Below, piece by piece: positions 8,289 through 18,833 of a DNA stretch of 64,000 bases. This DNA is from CAWGMT01 sp963823675 (GTDB taxonomy: Bacteria; Planctomycetota; Planctomycetia; Isosphaerales; Isosphaeraceae): positions 682,001 through 746,000 of the forward strand of contig CAWGMT010000008.1 in the NCBI GenBank assembly GCA_963823675.1, in the 5' to 3' direction. Below the pieces are notes generated by a model that saw nothing but the letters and a program-made list of their open reading frames with translations, had not been told where the DNA came from and did not search any database. The translations under genes were made by a program, and so were the position numbers. The stretch's first letter is position 1, and each line of letters begins with the position of its first letter.

Positions 8289-8756
8289 GTGCGCCGAAAA
8301 CGGGCATTCCACGTTGCGGACATCTTGATTCTCACGGCTCTTACCGCCGTCGGGCTCGCGTTGTGGATCGCGGACGAGAGAGAACGGGGAGGCGGTGATG
8401 GGAACTGGCAAACGCCTGATACCGTCCTGATCATGATCACGGTAATCTACGCGGTATTCTTCGTCGCAAGTATTACGGCCTGGCTTGTCGCGGTCCGAAG
8501 CCGCCAGGACCCTCGCTGGTCGGTCAACTTCGTTGCTTTCCTCGCGAGCGATCCCTGGTACGTGCTGGCGACGCCTGTGCGCCGAGTGTCTTGGTGCGCC
8601 GGAACGGTTATCATCGCGGAGTGGACGCTGCTGGCGATTGGTCGAAGTCTCGACCGCAAGAATGACTGGGTTGATGCGTTCGGGTTCGCTTTGGGCGTCG
8701 GCTGGATCATGATGCTCTTCACGACGGCCGTCAGTAACCTGGTGTACGCCCTATGA
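8289..8756 (+). CDS. Four-helix membrane protein of unknown function
   Basis: The start is GTG at 8289, with a GGTGAGG stretch upstream. The 155-residue product has four predicted membrane helices, beginning at ILILTALTAVGLALWIA, VLIMITVIYAVFFVAS, WCAGTVIIAEWTLLAIG and FALGVGWIMMLFTTAVSNL, with short Arg/Asp-rich loops. No domain is recognised. It follows the MaoC gene by 20 bases on the same strand, so a shared transcript is likely, but no functional link can be shown. Confidence 0.65.
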   Translation: MRRKRAFHVADILILTALTAVGLALWIADERERGGGDGNWQTPDTVLIMITVIYAVFFVASITAWLVAVRSRQDPRWSVNFVAFLASDPWYVLATPVRRVSWCAGTVIIAEWTLLAIGRSLDRKNDWVDAFGFALGVGWIMMLFTTAVSNLVYAL

Positions 8757-8882
8757 CTTGCGCAGGAATGAACATTCTGTTTCTCGAATCGTTCGTTTGC
8801 CGTTAAATCGTCCGGCAGTTACAATCCATCGCGGTCGCTTGCGAGCGACGCGAAAGTCTCTCGCTGCCGGCAGGGTTGACCG

Positions 8883-9833
8883 ATGACCGACCGCCGCCGC
8901 GTTCCACCAAACTTGCCATGGGCCTCAAGATGGCTCAAGACCAGTAACGGCTCGTCGGCTCTCCGCGCGACCTGGAAAGTTCGGGCCTTGCATGTTGTTC
9001 GCATTCTCGCGCTGGTTTATCTCGGCCTGGCCATCGTGCTCTACACCTTTCAAACCAACGTGATCTTCCCCGGGGCAAGCACCCAGGGCGACCGAAACGC
9101 GCAGGTCCGGCCGCAACCGGGAACGGAGCTGATCCGCCTCGAGACTCAGCACGGCGACCCGGTCGTCGCCCTGTTCGGACCTGCCCTTCGCGGCGACGGC
9201 AGGCCCCATCCCGATCCCGCCGGGCGCCCCACGTTGATCTACTTTTATGGCAACGCCATGTGCGTGGCGAGCGCGCAAATTCAGTTCGATCAGTTCCGCC
9301 GCCTGGGCTTGAACGTGATCATTCCCGATTACGTCGGCTATGGAATGAGTGGCGGCCGGCCCTCCGAGCGCGGCTGCGAGGACACCGCGCTTGCCGTCTA
9401 TGACTATCTGACCTCGAATCGAAGCATTCCGAGCTCGCAGATTCTCGCCGGCGGCTGGTCGCTGGGAGCGGCCGTCGCGATCGATCTGGCCAGCAGAAAG
9501 CCGGTCGCCGGGCTGATGGTGTTTTCCGCATTCACGAGCGGCGTAGACATGGGCCGCCGGCTGCTGCCGTTCCTTCCGGTATCGCTGCTTTTGCACCACC
9601 GCTTTGACAACCTGAGCAAGATCCACCAGGTCGGCTGCCCCATCTTGATCGGCCACGGCCGCCTCGACTCGATGATCCCTTTCTCGATGGCCGAGAAACT
9701 GGCAGCCGCGGCCAAGAGCCCGGTCACCACGCTCTGGATCGCCCAGGCCGACCACAACGACTTCTTCGACGTCGCCGGCCGGCGAGTTGACGATGCCATC
9801 TCCGAGTTCGTTGGGCGGATCTTCGCGCGCTAA
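8883..9833 (+). CDS. Membrane-anchored alpha/beta hydrolase
   Basis: The 316-residue product resembles the BEM46/YfhR group of serine hydrolases, whose substrates are mostly unknown. One N-terminal membrane helix (VVRILALVYLGLAIVLYTF) should anchor it with the catalytic domain outside the cytoplasm. The oxyanion-hole region is LIYFYGNAM. The nucleophile Ser lies in AGGWSLGAAVA, the acid Asp in GHGRLDSMIP and the His in QADHNDFFD, in the expected order. P-D-Y-V-G-Y-G-M-S-G is the family's conserved strand-4 block. The ATG at 8883 directly follows a GTTGACC stretch without a strong ribosome site, so the start could be slightly different. No operon partner is evident. Confidence 0.85.
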   Translation: MTDRRRVPPNLPWASRWLKTSNGSSALRATWKVRALHVVRILALVYLGLAIVLYTFQTNVIFPGASTQGDRNAQVRPQPGTELIRLETQHGDPVVALFGPALRGDGRPHPDPAGRPTLIYFYGNAMCVASAQIQFDQFRRLGLNVIIPDYVGYGMSGGRPSERGCEDTALAVYDYLTSNRSIPSSQILAGGWSLGAAVAIDLASRKPVAGLMVFSAFTSGVDMGRRLLPFLPVSLLLHHRFDNLSKIHQVGCPILIGHGRLDSMIPFSMAEKLAAAAKSPVTTLWIAQADHNDFFDVAGRRVDDAISEFVGRIFAR

Positions 9834-10095
9834 GGCTTTTCAAGAGTCCGGCCCACCAGGAGACCGAGCCTGGGCTGATGAAAAACGGGCGTAATACTGA
9901 CATTCTCGGATTGCGCCCAACGCGGCGGAGCCGCAACCAAATCTTCGTTTGCTTCTGTTCCAAGATCACACCGGCAGCATGCGACCGCTACTCGCCCCGC
10001 TGCCAATTCGTCTTGAACAGAAGTTCTCTCGAAGCGCGCCTGAGCTGACACGACAAAGGGAACATTCCGAGCGCACGACGGAGAACGGCCTGAGC

Positions 10096-12682
10096 TCAGC
10101 GACCAGACCGACCCAGGGCCAGGCGAAAGCCCACGATCAAGCTCGGAGACGCCGGGTCGAGTCCGAGGCGGCTCGCCGACCGGCAGAAGTGGGGCGCGTA
10201 GTTCCAACACCCACCACGGCCCACCCGCAGCGGTGCCCGAGCAGGCCCTCGCGGGTCGTCCCTGGTCATCTCCCGGTAATAGACCGCGGTGTAACAATCC
10301 CAGCACCACTCCCAGACGTTGCCGTGCATGTCGAACAACCCGAACGCGTTGGGCAGCTTGTCGCCAACCGGATGGGTCGCGGCTTCGGAGTTCCCCGAGT
10401 ACCAGGCAAATTCGTCCACGCTCCCAGCGGTGTCGCCGAACGAGTACCGCTGTGGAGTCGGTGCGTTCGCCCGGCAGGCATATTCCCATTCTGCCTCGGT
10501 CGGCAAACGATACCCAGGACCATTCCAATCCAGAACCCGCACCGTCTTCCCGTTGATCTCGTAGAACGGTTTCCGCCCCTCCATCTCGCTGAGCGTGTTG
10601 CAAAACTTCACTGCGTCAAACCAGGAGACATTCTCGGCGGGATGTCGGTCCCTGGATTCGCCGGCGATTTTATCCTTGCCGGCGCGATCTACGGGGAAAT
10701 GACTATGGTTGGTGCCCATCACGGCGCGGTATTGGGCCTGGTTGATTTCGTAGACGCCAAGGTAAAAGGGCTCGCTGATCCGCACTGGATGCTGGGGCCT
10801 TTCGTGACCCAGGGCTTCCCCGTCGTTATCAGCCGAGCCCATCTCGAACTTGCCGGCTGGAATTCGCTTGAGCTTGATCTGGCCGACCTTGGTCGTGAGG
10901 TATTCGGGCGCCGGCATGTTGAGGATGACGCCGAGCAATCCGGCAAGGCCCACCAGTCCCACGCCAACCCAGCGTCGGTAGCCGCTGAACCACCCAAAAA
11001 AGCGCTCTCGGTAGCCTCTGAACCACCCCAAAAAGCGCTCTCGGTAGCCTCTGAACCACCCCAAAAAGCGCTCACGTAGTGCGGAAGCCCAGGGAGCTCC
11101 CTGCCACAGAGCGTGCGCAGCGGGTGAAGCCGGCTTCGTGTCGGTTCCAGGCGTCGTCGATTGTGTTTGGACCGGGGTTATCACCGGCTCTGTCTTGATT
11201 GTTGGCGGCGGCGACGATTTCTTGAGGCCAACCCACCGCGCGAGCTCGGCTAGCGGCAATTCGCTCGCCGCATTTGCCGGTGTCGTCGAAGCCGAGCGCG
11301 GTAGCTTCCGAAGCAGATCGGCCAGCATTCCGGCGTCGTCGGGTCGATGCGCCGGGTCGCTCTCAAAGCACGACGACAGCAATTCGACGGCCGCATCGCT
11401 CATTCCTTGCCGCCGGAGCCCGTCAATCCACCGCCGGCCGGTCGGCGCGGGGCTGGTCAGGTCGCCGGTCAAAAGCTGATACCAGATCACTCCAAGGGCA
11501 TACACGTCGTCCCGCGGGTCGGGCCGCTCGCCGCGGATCTGCTGAGGTGAGGCATAGAGCGGCGAATACGAGCCCGTCAGCACCGACGCCATGTTTTCCT
11601 GGAGCGACGACGACCGGGATCGCTCAAGTACCTGCTCGGCGGCCAGGCCGCCGATGCCGAAGTCCGTCACACGCAGCACGATTTTTCGCGCCTCCCGGCG
11701 CTCCACCAGGATGTTGGCGGGCTTCAAATCGCGGTGGACCAGCTTCGGCGTCGCCCGATGCGCCGCGCTGACGATCTGGGCGACGCGCTCGACGATCTGC
11801 TGGGCCTGGGCCGGCTTGAGCAACCCGGTTGACTGGTGGCACTCGTCGATGAGCTGCACCAGGGTGCCTCCCGCGACATAAGGATATTCCAGGCAAGGGG
11901 GATCGTTGTTGAGATAGGCATGCACGAGCGGCACGACCCCCGAGGAGCGGATCTGTTGCTGGCGCGCAGGACCATTTCGGCCTCATGGCGGAGAAGGTCC
12001 CTGGATCGGTCGTCCAGTTGCAGACAGAACTTCAAGGCCACCGGCGGCTGGCTGGGCAAGTCGGGGTTGTGAGCTTTCCAGACCTCGCCGAAGCCACCCT
12101 TGCCCAAGAGCAGCTCAAGTTCCCAGTCGGCGCCGCGGATCGGCCGGTCGCCGGCCTTGAACCGCAGGCCTCCGCGGTCGGTATCGGCGCTGCGCCCGCC
12201 GGGGACGGTGTCGCGTCTGAGGGTTGGGATCTCCCGTGCGTCGTCTCGACTCCCACAACCTGAAGCGACTTGAGCAGTTGGGGCAGCCAGCGCTCCTGCG
12301 GCTGTGAGTAGGCGTCGATCCAGTGGCGGTTCACCAGGCACAAGCGGAACCCATCTGGGATTTCCATTACGGGGGTGAGCCAGACCGGGATATAGCGACG
12401 GTGATAGTCCCAGGCCAGCCAGACTTCGCGGCACACGTGTTCCGACTGCAACGAGTGGGGCGAGCACATCAGCATGACGACCCGCGAGTGGGCGACCGCG
12501 TGCACGATCTCCTCGCCCCAAGACTGTCCGCCGAGGATGCGGTCACTATCACGCCAGACAACAACCCCTTCTTGTTCCAGCAAGCGTGCGATGGCGATCA
12601 CCTGCTCGGCGTCCGCATGAGCGTAGCTGACGAAGACCTGCGGCGGCGCCTGGTCGCTGTCTGGGGAAATCTCACGAATCAT
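10096..12682 (-). CDS. TIR domain - Ser/Thr kinase - membrane helix - FGE/SUMF1 fusion, two frameshifts
   Basis: Read from 12682 down, the first part is a TIR domain (QVFVSYAHADAEQVIAIARL, then VVMLMCSPHSLQSEHVCREV, with the CRE glutamate region kept). A linker and a frame change near 12150-12230 lead to the kinase N-lobe (LLGKGGFGEVWKA, VALKF). A second shift near 11960 leads to the C-lobe with KLVHRDLKPANILV, TDFGIGG and SPQQIRGERPDPRDDVYALG. A Pro/Thr linker, three RERFLGWFRGY repeats, one membrane helix (VGVGLVGLAGLLGVIL) and an FGE-like domain follow (GKFEMGSADNDGE, RLPTEAEWEYACR, DMHGNVWEWCWD). The end block GGCWNYAPHFC keeps only some of the cysteines used by true FGEs, so catalysis by that domain is uncertain. 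ATG 12682 was preferred to the in-frame GTG at 12766. Confidence 0.75.
10977..11075. repeat. Three 33-bp tandem repeats encoding a juxtamembrane motif
   Basis: Units at 10977-11009, 11010-11042 and 11043-11075 are nearly identical and in frame with the TIR-kinase gene. On the minus strand each encodes an 11-residue aromatic/basic unit close to RERFLGWFRGY, directly before the membrane helix. Confidence 0.9.
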
Positions 12683-12862
12683 GGTCCGGATTCCGATCGC
12701 AACGTCAAAGCAGGAAAGTGCATCTTCGGCTGGGATGGGTCTCGATCGCCGATCCCGAGCGCTCACGCCGGCAGCAAGAACAAGATTGTAACCGCCGATC
12801 TTGATCGGTTACCAGCGCTCGACAAAGAACGGCCCGGCCATCGCGAGAACCCCTGCGCTTGC

Positions 12863-13000
12863 CATAGCTGGGCACTGGCGTATGACAATGTGAGCGCGAT
12901 TCCGACGTCGCTTTCGGACATCACCCGATCGGCCCAATGGCCCAAGACTCCCCGGCTGTTCACCTGCCTTTTGCGTCGAATCGCGCCGCAATTACCAATC
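12863..13000 (+). pseudogene. Fragment of the zinc-finger/P-loop ATPase family (copy a)
   Basis: About 45 codons match two separated parts of the gene at 44688-46789: HSWALAYDNVSAIPTSLSD, joined directly to ITRSAQWPKTPRLF and then LLRRIAPQL. In the fuller copy some 180 residues lie between those blocks, so this is an internal-deletion relic. Downstream sequence to 13367 has no convincing gene; a 39-codon frame at 13252-13371 starts like a leader peptide and overlaps the next start by ATGA, but I cannot support it as a gene. Confidence 0.65.
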
Positions 13001-13367
13001 CCAGGCCAGCGGTCAAGAATTACGCATGCTGCCCGCGGAGTTCCGGAACTCCACGGAGCGGATCGCGCGCGGCTTCGGGCGTGACCATGGCCGATTCCCT
13101 TGATCGGCGCCGTCCGCTCGTTTCCAATGGCATTGGGATCAGCCTGACCAGGCGGTTCGTCGGGTCGAACGGTTCTGATCCGGCAATCCCCGATTCACGC
13201 TACCTCGCGCCGCCAGCGCAATGCCCGCAGAGAGACCATGAGGAACGATCCATGAAGGAGATTGACCTGGCTCCGCTTGTGACGTGCCTGGTCCTTGCGC
13301 CGCCGACGGCGGCCCGGGCTCAGAACTCCGCAAAAGACACGAGAACAGCCCCGCCCGAGCGAACGGC

Positions 13368-16300
13368 ATGAATGAAGAAATCCTATTAGGTGAAGCGTTG
13401 TCCCGATCTCCTTTTGAGCGTGCGGCTTTCCTCGAGCAAGTGTGTGCGGGCCGGCCGGAGCTCAAAGCGGCCGTTCTGGCACGTCTGGCGGCGCAGGAAA
13501 CGTCTGGCTCACTCGACCGAGTCGAAGTCGATTCCCTCAAAACCGTGCCGGCCGGCTTCGGAACCGGTCAGCCGGTACTGACCGCCGAACGCACCGCCGA
13601 GCCGGACGCCGAGCCGGACGTCGCGCCGTCGGCTCCCACCAAGACCGGCGACCACCGAACCGAGACCGAGACCGAGACCGGCATCGTGATCGCAGGCCGC
13701 TACACCTTGCAGCAGAGAATCGGCGAAGGGGGCATGGGCAGCGTCTGGATGGCCAAGCAAACCGAGCCGGTCAAACGCAAGGTCGCGCTCAAGCTGGTCA
13801 GGGCGGGCATGCACTCCAAGTCCGTGCTCCAGCGCTTCGACCAAGAGCGGCAGGCGCTGGCGAGCTCATGGATCATCCCAATATCGCCAAGGTGCTGGAC
13901 GGCGGCATCACGCCCACCGGTCAGCCTTACTTCGTCATGGAGCTGGTCAGTGGTTTGCCGCTCATGAGCTTCTGTGACGGCCGCAAGCTGACACCCCGAG
14001 AACGGCTGGAGCTATTCGTGCCGATCTGCCAGGCCGTGCAGCATGCGCATCAAAAAGGCGTCGTCCATCGCGACCTCAAGCCGGCGAACATCCTGGTGAC
14101 GATCACCGATGGGAGGGCCGTGCCCAAGGTGATCGATTTCGGAGTGGCCAAGGCGATCGCCGGCAAGTTGACCGACGAGTCGATGGCGACTCAGTTTGGC
14201 GCGGTCGTCGGCACGCTCGAATACATGAGCCCCGAACAGGCCGGGTTCTCGGCTGAGGATATCGACACCCGGGCCGATATCTACTCACTCGGTGTGATTC
14301 TTTATGAGCTGCTCACGGGCTTGCGGCCGATCGACGCGGCGCGGCTGAAGGAGGCAGCAATTACCGAGATGATCCGCATCATTCGCGAGCAAGAGCCCGT
14401 AAAGCCCTCAACGCGGTTGTCAAGCGACAACTCGCTGCCGTCGGTCGCGGCGATACGCCAGACCGAGCCCCGGCGCTTGATGGCACTTTTGCGCGGCGAG
14501 CTGGATTGGATCGTGATGAAGTGTCTTGAGAAACAGCGCGATCGGCGCTATGAAACGGCAAGCGCCCTGGCCCTGGACATCCAGCGCTACCTCGCCGACC
14601 AACCGGTTGAGGCGCGGCCTCCCTCGGCCGGTTACCGGCTGGGCAAACTCCTGCGACGACACAAAGGCGCGGCGGTGGCGGCCGCCTTGATCTTTTGGTT
14701 GTTGATCGGCGGAATCGTGAGCACGTCGTGGCAAGCCGCGCGCGCCCAGAAGGCGCGCGACCTGGCCAGGGCCAACGAGCGCCGGGCGCTGCAAGCGGCC
14801 ATCGCGGAGCGGCGGGCCAAGGAAGCCGAAGCCGAAGAGCGCGCCAGGGCCGAGGCCGCGGAAAAGCGCGCGAGCGCCGAGGCAGCAACCGCGAAAGCCG
14901 TCAGCGAGTTCCTTCAGTTCGACGTATTGCTCCAGGCCGACGTTCGCCACCAGGTGCGCGCGGGCGATCCGGCAAAGGGAAGCCTGACAATTCGCGAGGC
15001 GCTGGACCGTGCCGCTGCGCATATCGCCGATCGTTTTGCGGGCCAAGAGCTCGCCGAGGGCGGCACGCGACAGGCGATCGCTCGCTCCTACGCCAGCCTC
15101 GGCGAATCCAAGCTTGCGCTGCCGCACCAGCAGCGCGCATATGAACTTTTCAAGGCGTCGCTCGGCGAGAACGATGCGCGAACACTCGAAGCCGAGTCGT
15201 TCCTGGCCGATTGTTACGCGGGCGCCGGCGACGTGAGCAAGGTCACGCGATTGGCGCAGAAGTCGCGAAGCGGTTGCTGGAGGTGAGAGGACCGTCGGAC
15301 CCGCAATCGATCGTCGCGCACCAAGCCCTGGCCATTGAATACCTGAACGCCGGCCGGCTTCCCGAGGCGATCAAGATCTACGAAGAGCTGTTGCCCGCGA
15401 TCGATCGAGCTCCGATTAACAAGGAAGACCTGCGCGTGAGCACCCGCGCCGGTCTGGCGGCCGCCTATTCCCGCGCCGGACGATTGCGCGATGCCTTGCC
15501 GCTTCTGAACGAGGTGTATCAGTGGTTCCTCGCCAACCACCCTGCGGACGACCCCGATACGTTCCAATCGCTCAACAGCCTCGCCTTATGCTATTTCAAC
15601 ATGGGCCGCCTGGCCGATGCGTTGCCGCTGAACGAGCGATGCCTGAAACAGCGCCGCGAGAAATACGGGCCCACTCACCCGGATACGATCCAGAGCCTGA
15701 ATAACCTCGCACTCAACTACTATCAGTTAGGCCGCAAACAAGAGGCTATCCCACTTCTAGAAGAGGCTTGCCGCTACAGGAAACTACAATCAGGCGACGA
15801 CGGACCTGAGTACCTGGCCCTCGCGATCAACCTCGCTCAAATGTACCTGGACAGCGGCCGGCTGAGCGAGGCGCTCACGCTGTTCGAGAAGAGCTACCGC
15901 ATTTTCAAGGCAAAGTTAGGCATAGAACACCTTTCGACGACCAACGCAGCGCAGCGCCTGGGATCGGCCTACACGACCGTAGGGCGATTCTCTGACGCCA
16001 TTGAAGTTTTGCAGGAAGCACTCGCTCCCTGGCGTGCCAGGACTGGTGACGTCCCTTTCGCCGTGATGTCGGCCCAACAGAAACTCGGCGCGACCTACAT
16101 CGAATCGGGAAATCCGTTGAAGGCGATCCCCCTTCTGGAAGATACCCTCCGGCGCGCGACCACGACGGCCGGCAAAGACAATCCGTTAGCCGTGCGCATC
16201 ACGGCCACTTTAGGCGTTGCCAAGCGCGAGGCCGGCCAGTTCCAGGAAGCGATCGAACTTCTGAGACAGGCGCGCGCCGGTTGCGAATCGCTCGAACGGT

Positions 16301-16794
16301 GCGACATCTTGGGCGAGCTAGCCACCGCCCACGAGCGAGCCGGCGACCTGAAATCGTCGCTGGAGCTGCGCCGTGCCGCACTCGAGGAAGCGAGCAAGTC
16401 TCAAAACGCGGACGAGCGCCTGGTCGCTGCCACGCGGGCCAAGCTAGGCGCGACGCTCATCCTGACCGAACGCCCGGCCGAAGCAGAGCCACTCTTGCGT
16501 GCCGCGTTCATGGTACAGCGGAAGCAGGCGCCCGATGCCTGGACGACTTACAACACGGAGTCGCTGCTCGGCGCCGCACTCCTTTGTCAGAAGAAGTACG
16601 CCGACGCCGAACCGCTGCTTCGGGCCGGCTACGAAGGCCTGAAAAAACAAGAGGCCAAGATTCCGGCCCAGGGAAAAAGCCGCCTGGACGAGGCCCGGCA
16701 AAGCCTCGCGCAGCTTGCTCAGGAAAAGCAACACCAAAGCGATCCACGCCACCGGCTAGAGGATCGAGAAGCAACCAAAGCGACGCAGAAATAA
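13368..16794 (+). CDS. Ser/Thr protein kinase with coiled-coil and TPR tail, two frameshifts
   Basis: A PknB-type receptor kinase. The ATG at 13368 opens a ~100-residue N-terminal extension, then the kinase domain: RIGEGGMGSVWMA, VALKLVRAGM, a frame change near 13865, then GVVHRDLKPANILV, IDFGVAKAIAG, GTLEYMSPEQA and DIYSLGVILYELLTG. One membrane helix (VAAALIFWLLIGGIV) is followed by an Ala/Arg/Glu-rich coiled coil and, after a second shift near 15265, at least eight TPR units with the tetratricopeptide pattern (for example FNMGRLADALPLNERCLKQR). The kinase is cytoplasmic and the TPRs face the other side. Both shifts preserve the expected protein order, so the gene may be intact in the organism. 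Confidence 0.85.
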
Positions 16795-16804
16795 GTTACC
16801 GGAA

Positions 16805-16835
16805 GAGTCGCCTTTCGCTCCGCGAAAGGCGACTC
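16805..16835. repeat. REP-like perfect palindrome, copy 2
   Basis: A perfect 14-bp stem with a 3-base loop (gagtcgcctttcgc, tcc, then the complement) lies 11 bases after the kinase stop and is followed by ttatt. It is a shortened version of the REP-like element and may act as a transcription terminator. Confidence 0.75.
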
Positions 16836-16887
16836 TTATTGTCGCGCAGCGCCTCAGTCTTCAACACCCCACCTTTAGACTGGAGCC

Positions 16888-17115
16888 GCGAACGCCGCCG
16901 CCATCCGCGAGATCCAGCGCGGCTGGGACCTAAAAGCCGAGCTGGTGAGCCTCTCGGCCTGCGAGACCCCCCTGGGCCGAGATGCAGGCGGCGAGGGTTT
17001 CGTGGGGTTCACCCAGGCGCTCTTGATGTCGGGAGCGCGCAGCGTCTGCCTTGCGCTGTGGAAAGTTGACAACGCGGCGACGGCCCTCTTGATGCAGCGG
17101 TTCATTGACAGAGTC
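16888..17115 (+). pseudogene. CHAT-domain (caspase-like) protein, C-terminal fragment
   Basis: CHAT domains are caspase-fold proteases. The frame encodes IREIQRGWDLKAELVSLSAC, then ETPLGRDAGGEGFVGFTQAL, then GARSVCLALWKVDNAATALL. The catalytic Cys of the S-A-C-E block is kept. Everything upstream, including the catalytic His region and any sensor repeats, is absent. The frame then runs into a palindromic repeat and stops. It is a relic; its neighbour kinase-TPR gene hints that a larger TPR-CHAT gene once lay here. Confidence 0.7.
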
Positions 17116-17160
17116 GTCACGCTCCGCGTGACGCCAATCCATCACGCGGAGCATGATGAC
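17113..17160. repeat. Palindromic element of a second family
   Basis: Two hairpins (tcacgctccgcgtga and atcacgcggagcatgat) are inverted copies of each other, like the REP-like family but with TCACGC in place of TTTCGC. It cuts into the 3' end of the CHAT relic. Confidence 0.65.
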
Positions 17161-17314
17161 TACACCAGGCTGCGTTCGTCTAACCAGACGCCGTGGCCGC
17201 TGGCTCTGGGTTAAGAACGATTGCCACCACAGGATTTGCGCGAGGCTTTTCTTAAGTAGGCACGTCCCGCCTGCCGATTTCGCTTACTGTTTCCGAAACA
17301 AGAGGGCGGGAATC

Positions 17315-18833
17315 ATGGCCGATGACGGTATCGCTCTGGTGTTGCGCCGGCTGGTGCGCTTCGGTTGTCATCCTCGGCGCGTGGGCGATGCGGCCTGGGA
17401 AGCGCAATGCCCCGTGCATCGAGGGCCATACTACGCCCTTCTGGTCAGCCGCGGTCCGGATGGCTCGGTCTCCCTCAATTGCCGCTACCGGGACTTTATG
17501 GGCAGGTTTTGCCCGACGAGCGAGCTCTGGGATTCGATCGGCTTGGACCCGCGTGAATTTGCGGGAATTCAGGTGGAAAACGATCCGTCTGAGGGCGCAA
17601 GCGATGCGCACGGTGAGCCTGCACCGGCTACGAACGGTCATGGCGGCGCCCCATCCCGCGACGCGCCGCTGCACGCGCCGGTCAACCACCCATCCTTCAC
17701 TGAAGGGAGCCCTGAAAGCTCGAGCGTGGACGTTGCTCAGGCGCTGGCGGGAAATGAGTGTCGCCTTTCGTTCCGCGAAAGGATGATCTTGCGCGGAGCG
17801 AAAGACGTCTCTCCGGAAAGTCATTCTCAGCCTGCTACTCCGCCAGGATCGCCAAGCCCTGCCGACGCTGGAAAGCATCAACCGCCTGGTCCGTGCCTTC
17901 GAGGCCGATGCCGAGGGCCTGGGCTCGACCGAGCGGGTGTGGGTTCGGGTCGCCGCTGGTGGCGGTGGAGGCCCGACAGCGCGGCAGGATGAATCGGCCC
18001 ACCACGTCCCGGAATCGGTCGCCGCCGCTCTTGGCGGTGCCGTCTATTATCTCGACCTGGGCGATTCGTCGCGGGACGCGGTGGAGATGACAATGTGAGC
18101 GCGATTTCGACGTCGCTTTCGGACAGTTTTTGCCGCGTGGCGACCGGCGGTGGCTTCTCGATGCGCACACTCCACTCGAATGACGAAGAGACGCTGTTCG
18201 ACGCCGAGCGTCCGGTGATTCTCACCGGCATCGACGAAATCGCGCGTCGTGGTGACTTGGTCGACCGCTGCGTCTTTCTGCACCTGCCGCCGATCAGCGA
18301 CGAGACGCGCCGGTTGGAGAGCCGGACTTCGAGGCCGACTATCCGAGCCTCCTGGGCGCCTTGCTGAAGGCGGTCTCGGGGGGCCTCTTGATGCTGCCGC
18401 GGGTCAATTTGCCGGCCTTGCCGCGCATGGCCGATTTTGCCCAGTGGGGCGAAGCCGTCGGTCTAGGCCTGGGCTGGCAACCGGGCGCCTTCCTGTCGGA
18501 ATACAACGTCAATCGCTCCACGGCCTGCGTTCTCGCGCTGGAAGACTGTCCGGTTGTCAGGCCGCTCAGCAAACTGGTGGACCGTTGCGACGGGAGCTAC
18601 AGCGGAACGGCGTCCGAGCTGATCGAGCTTTGGGGCGCATCGTGCCAGCGCCAATCACCCGGTCGGCCCAATGGCCCAATACTCCCCGACGGCTCGCCAG
18701 CCTCTTGCGTCGAATCGCGCCGCAGCTCCACCTGATTGGCATCGACGTCCGTTTCAACCGAGGGCGAAACGCCCGACTGATCACCATCTCCGAGGTTGCC
18801 GATTTCGAGCGACGCGCCCCGGACGAGGCTTAG
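17315..18833 (+). pseudogene. Zinc-finger/P-loop ATPase family protein (copy b), multiply disrupted
   Basis: The ATG at 17315 begins a good match to copy c at 44688, with the primase-like zinc site kept in C-P-V-H, L-N-C and R-F-C. After about residue 145 a REP-like element interrupts the frame (17757-17830). Sequence then resumes in another frame with LESINRLVRAFEADAEG and YYLDLGDSS. The region holding the Walker A motif is deleted at about 18095. The remainder (SLSDSFCRVATGGGFSMRTL, LPRMADFAQWGEAVGLGLGW, IDVRFNRGRNARLITIS) is spread over three frames. It is a clear pseudogene. Its upstream leader (cttaagtagg ... gcttactgtttc) is shared with copy c. Confidence 0.85.
17757..17830. repeat. REP-like double hairpin, copy 3, inserted in a coding frame
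   Basis: Palindromes ctttcgttccgcgaaag and cttgcgcggagcgaaag lie head to head, followed by the tctccggaaagtcattctcag tail. The same arrangement as copy 1 shows it is an insertion rather than part of the ancestral gene. Confidence 0.75.

Noticed and set aside
9949..11079. 376-codon plus-strand open frame opposite the TIR-kinase gene
   Set aside because: It is antisense to a gene with clear kinase and FGE motifs; its translation has no recognisable domain and arises from high GC.
10096..12682. Thoeris-type anti-phage system
   Set aside because: A TIR domain is present but no ThsA-like partner lies nearby, and the TIR is part of a kinase fusion.
12937..13371. 144-codon plus-strand open frame before the kinase-TPR gene
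   Set aside because: Its first part is the out-of-context ATPase relic and the rest is unlike any protein; only the last 39 codons resemble a leader peptide.
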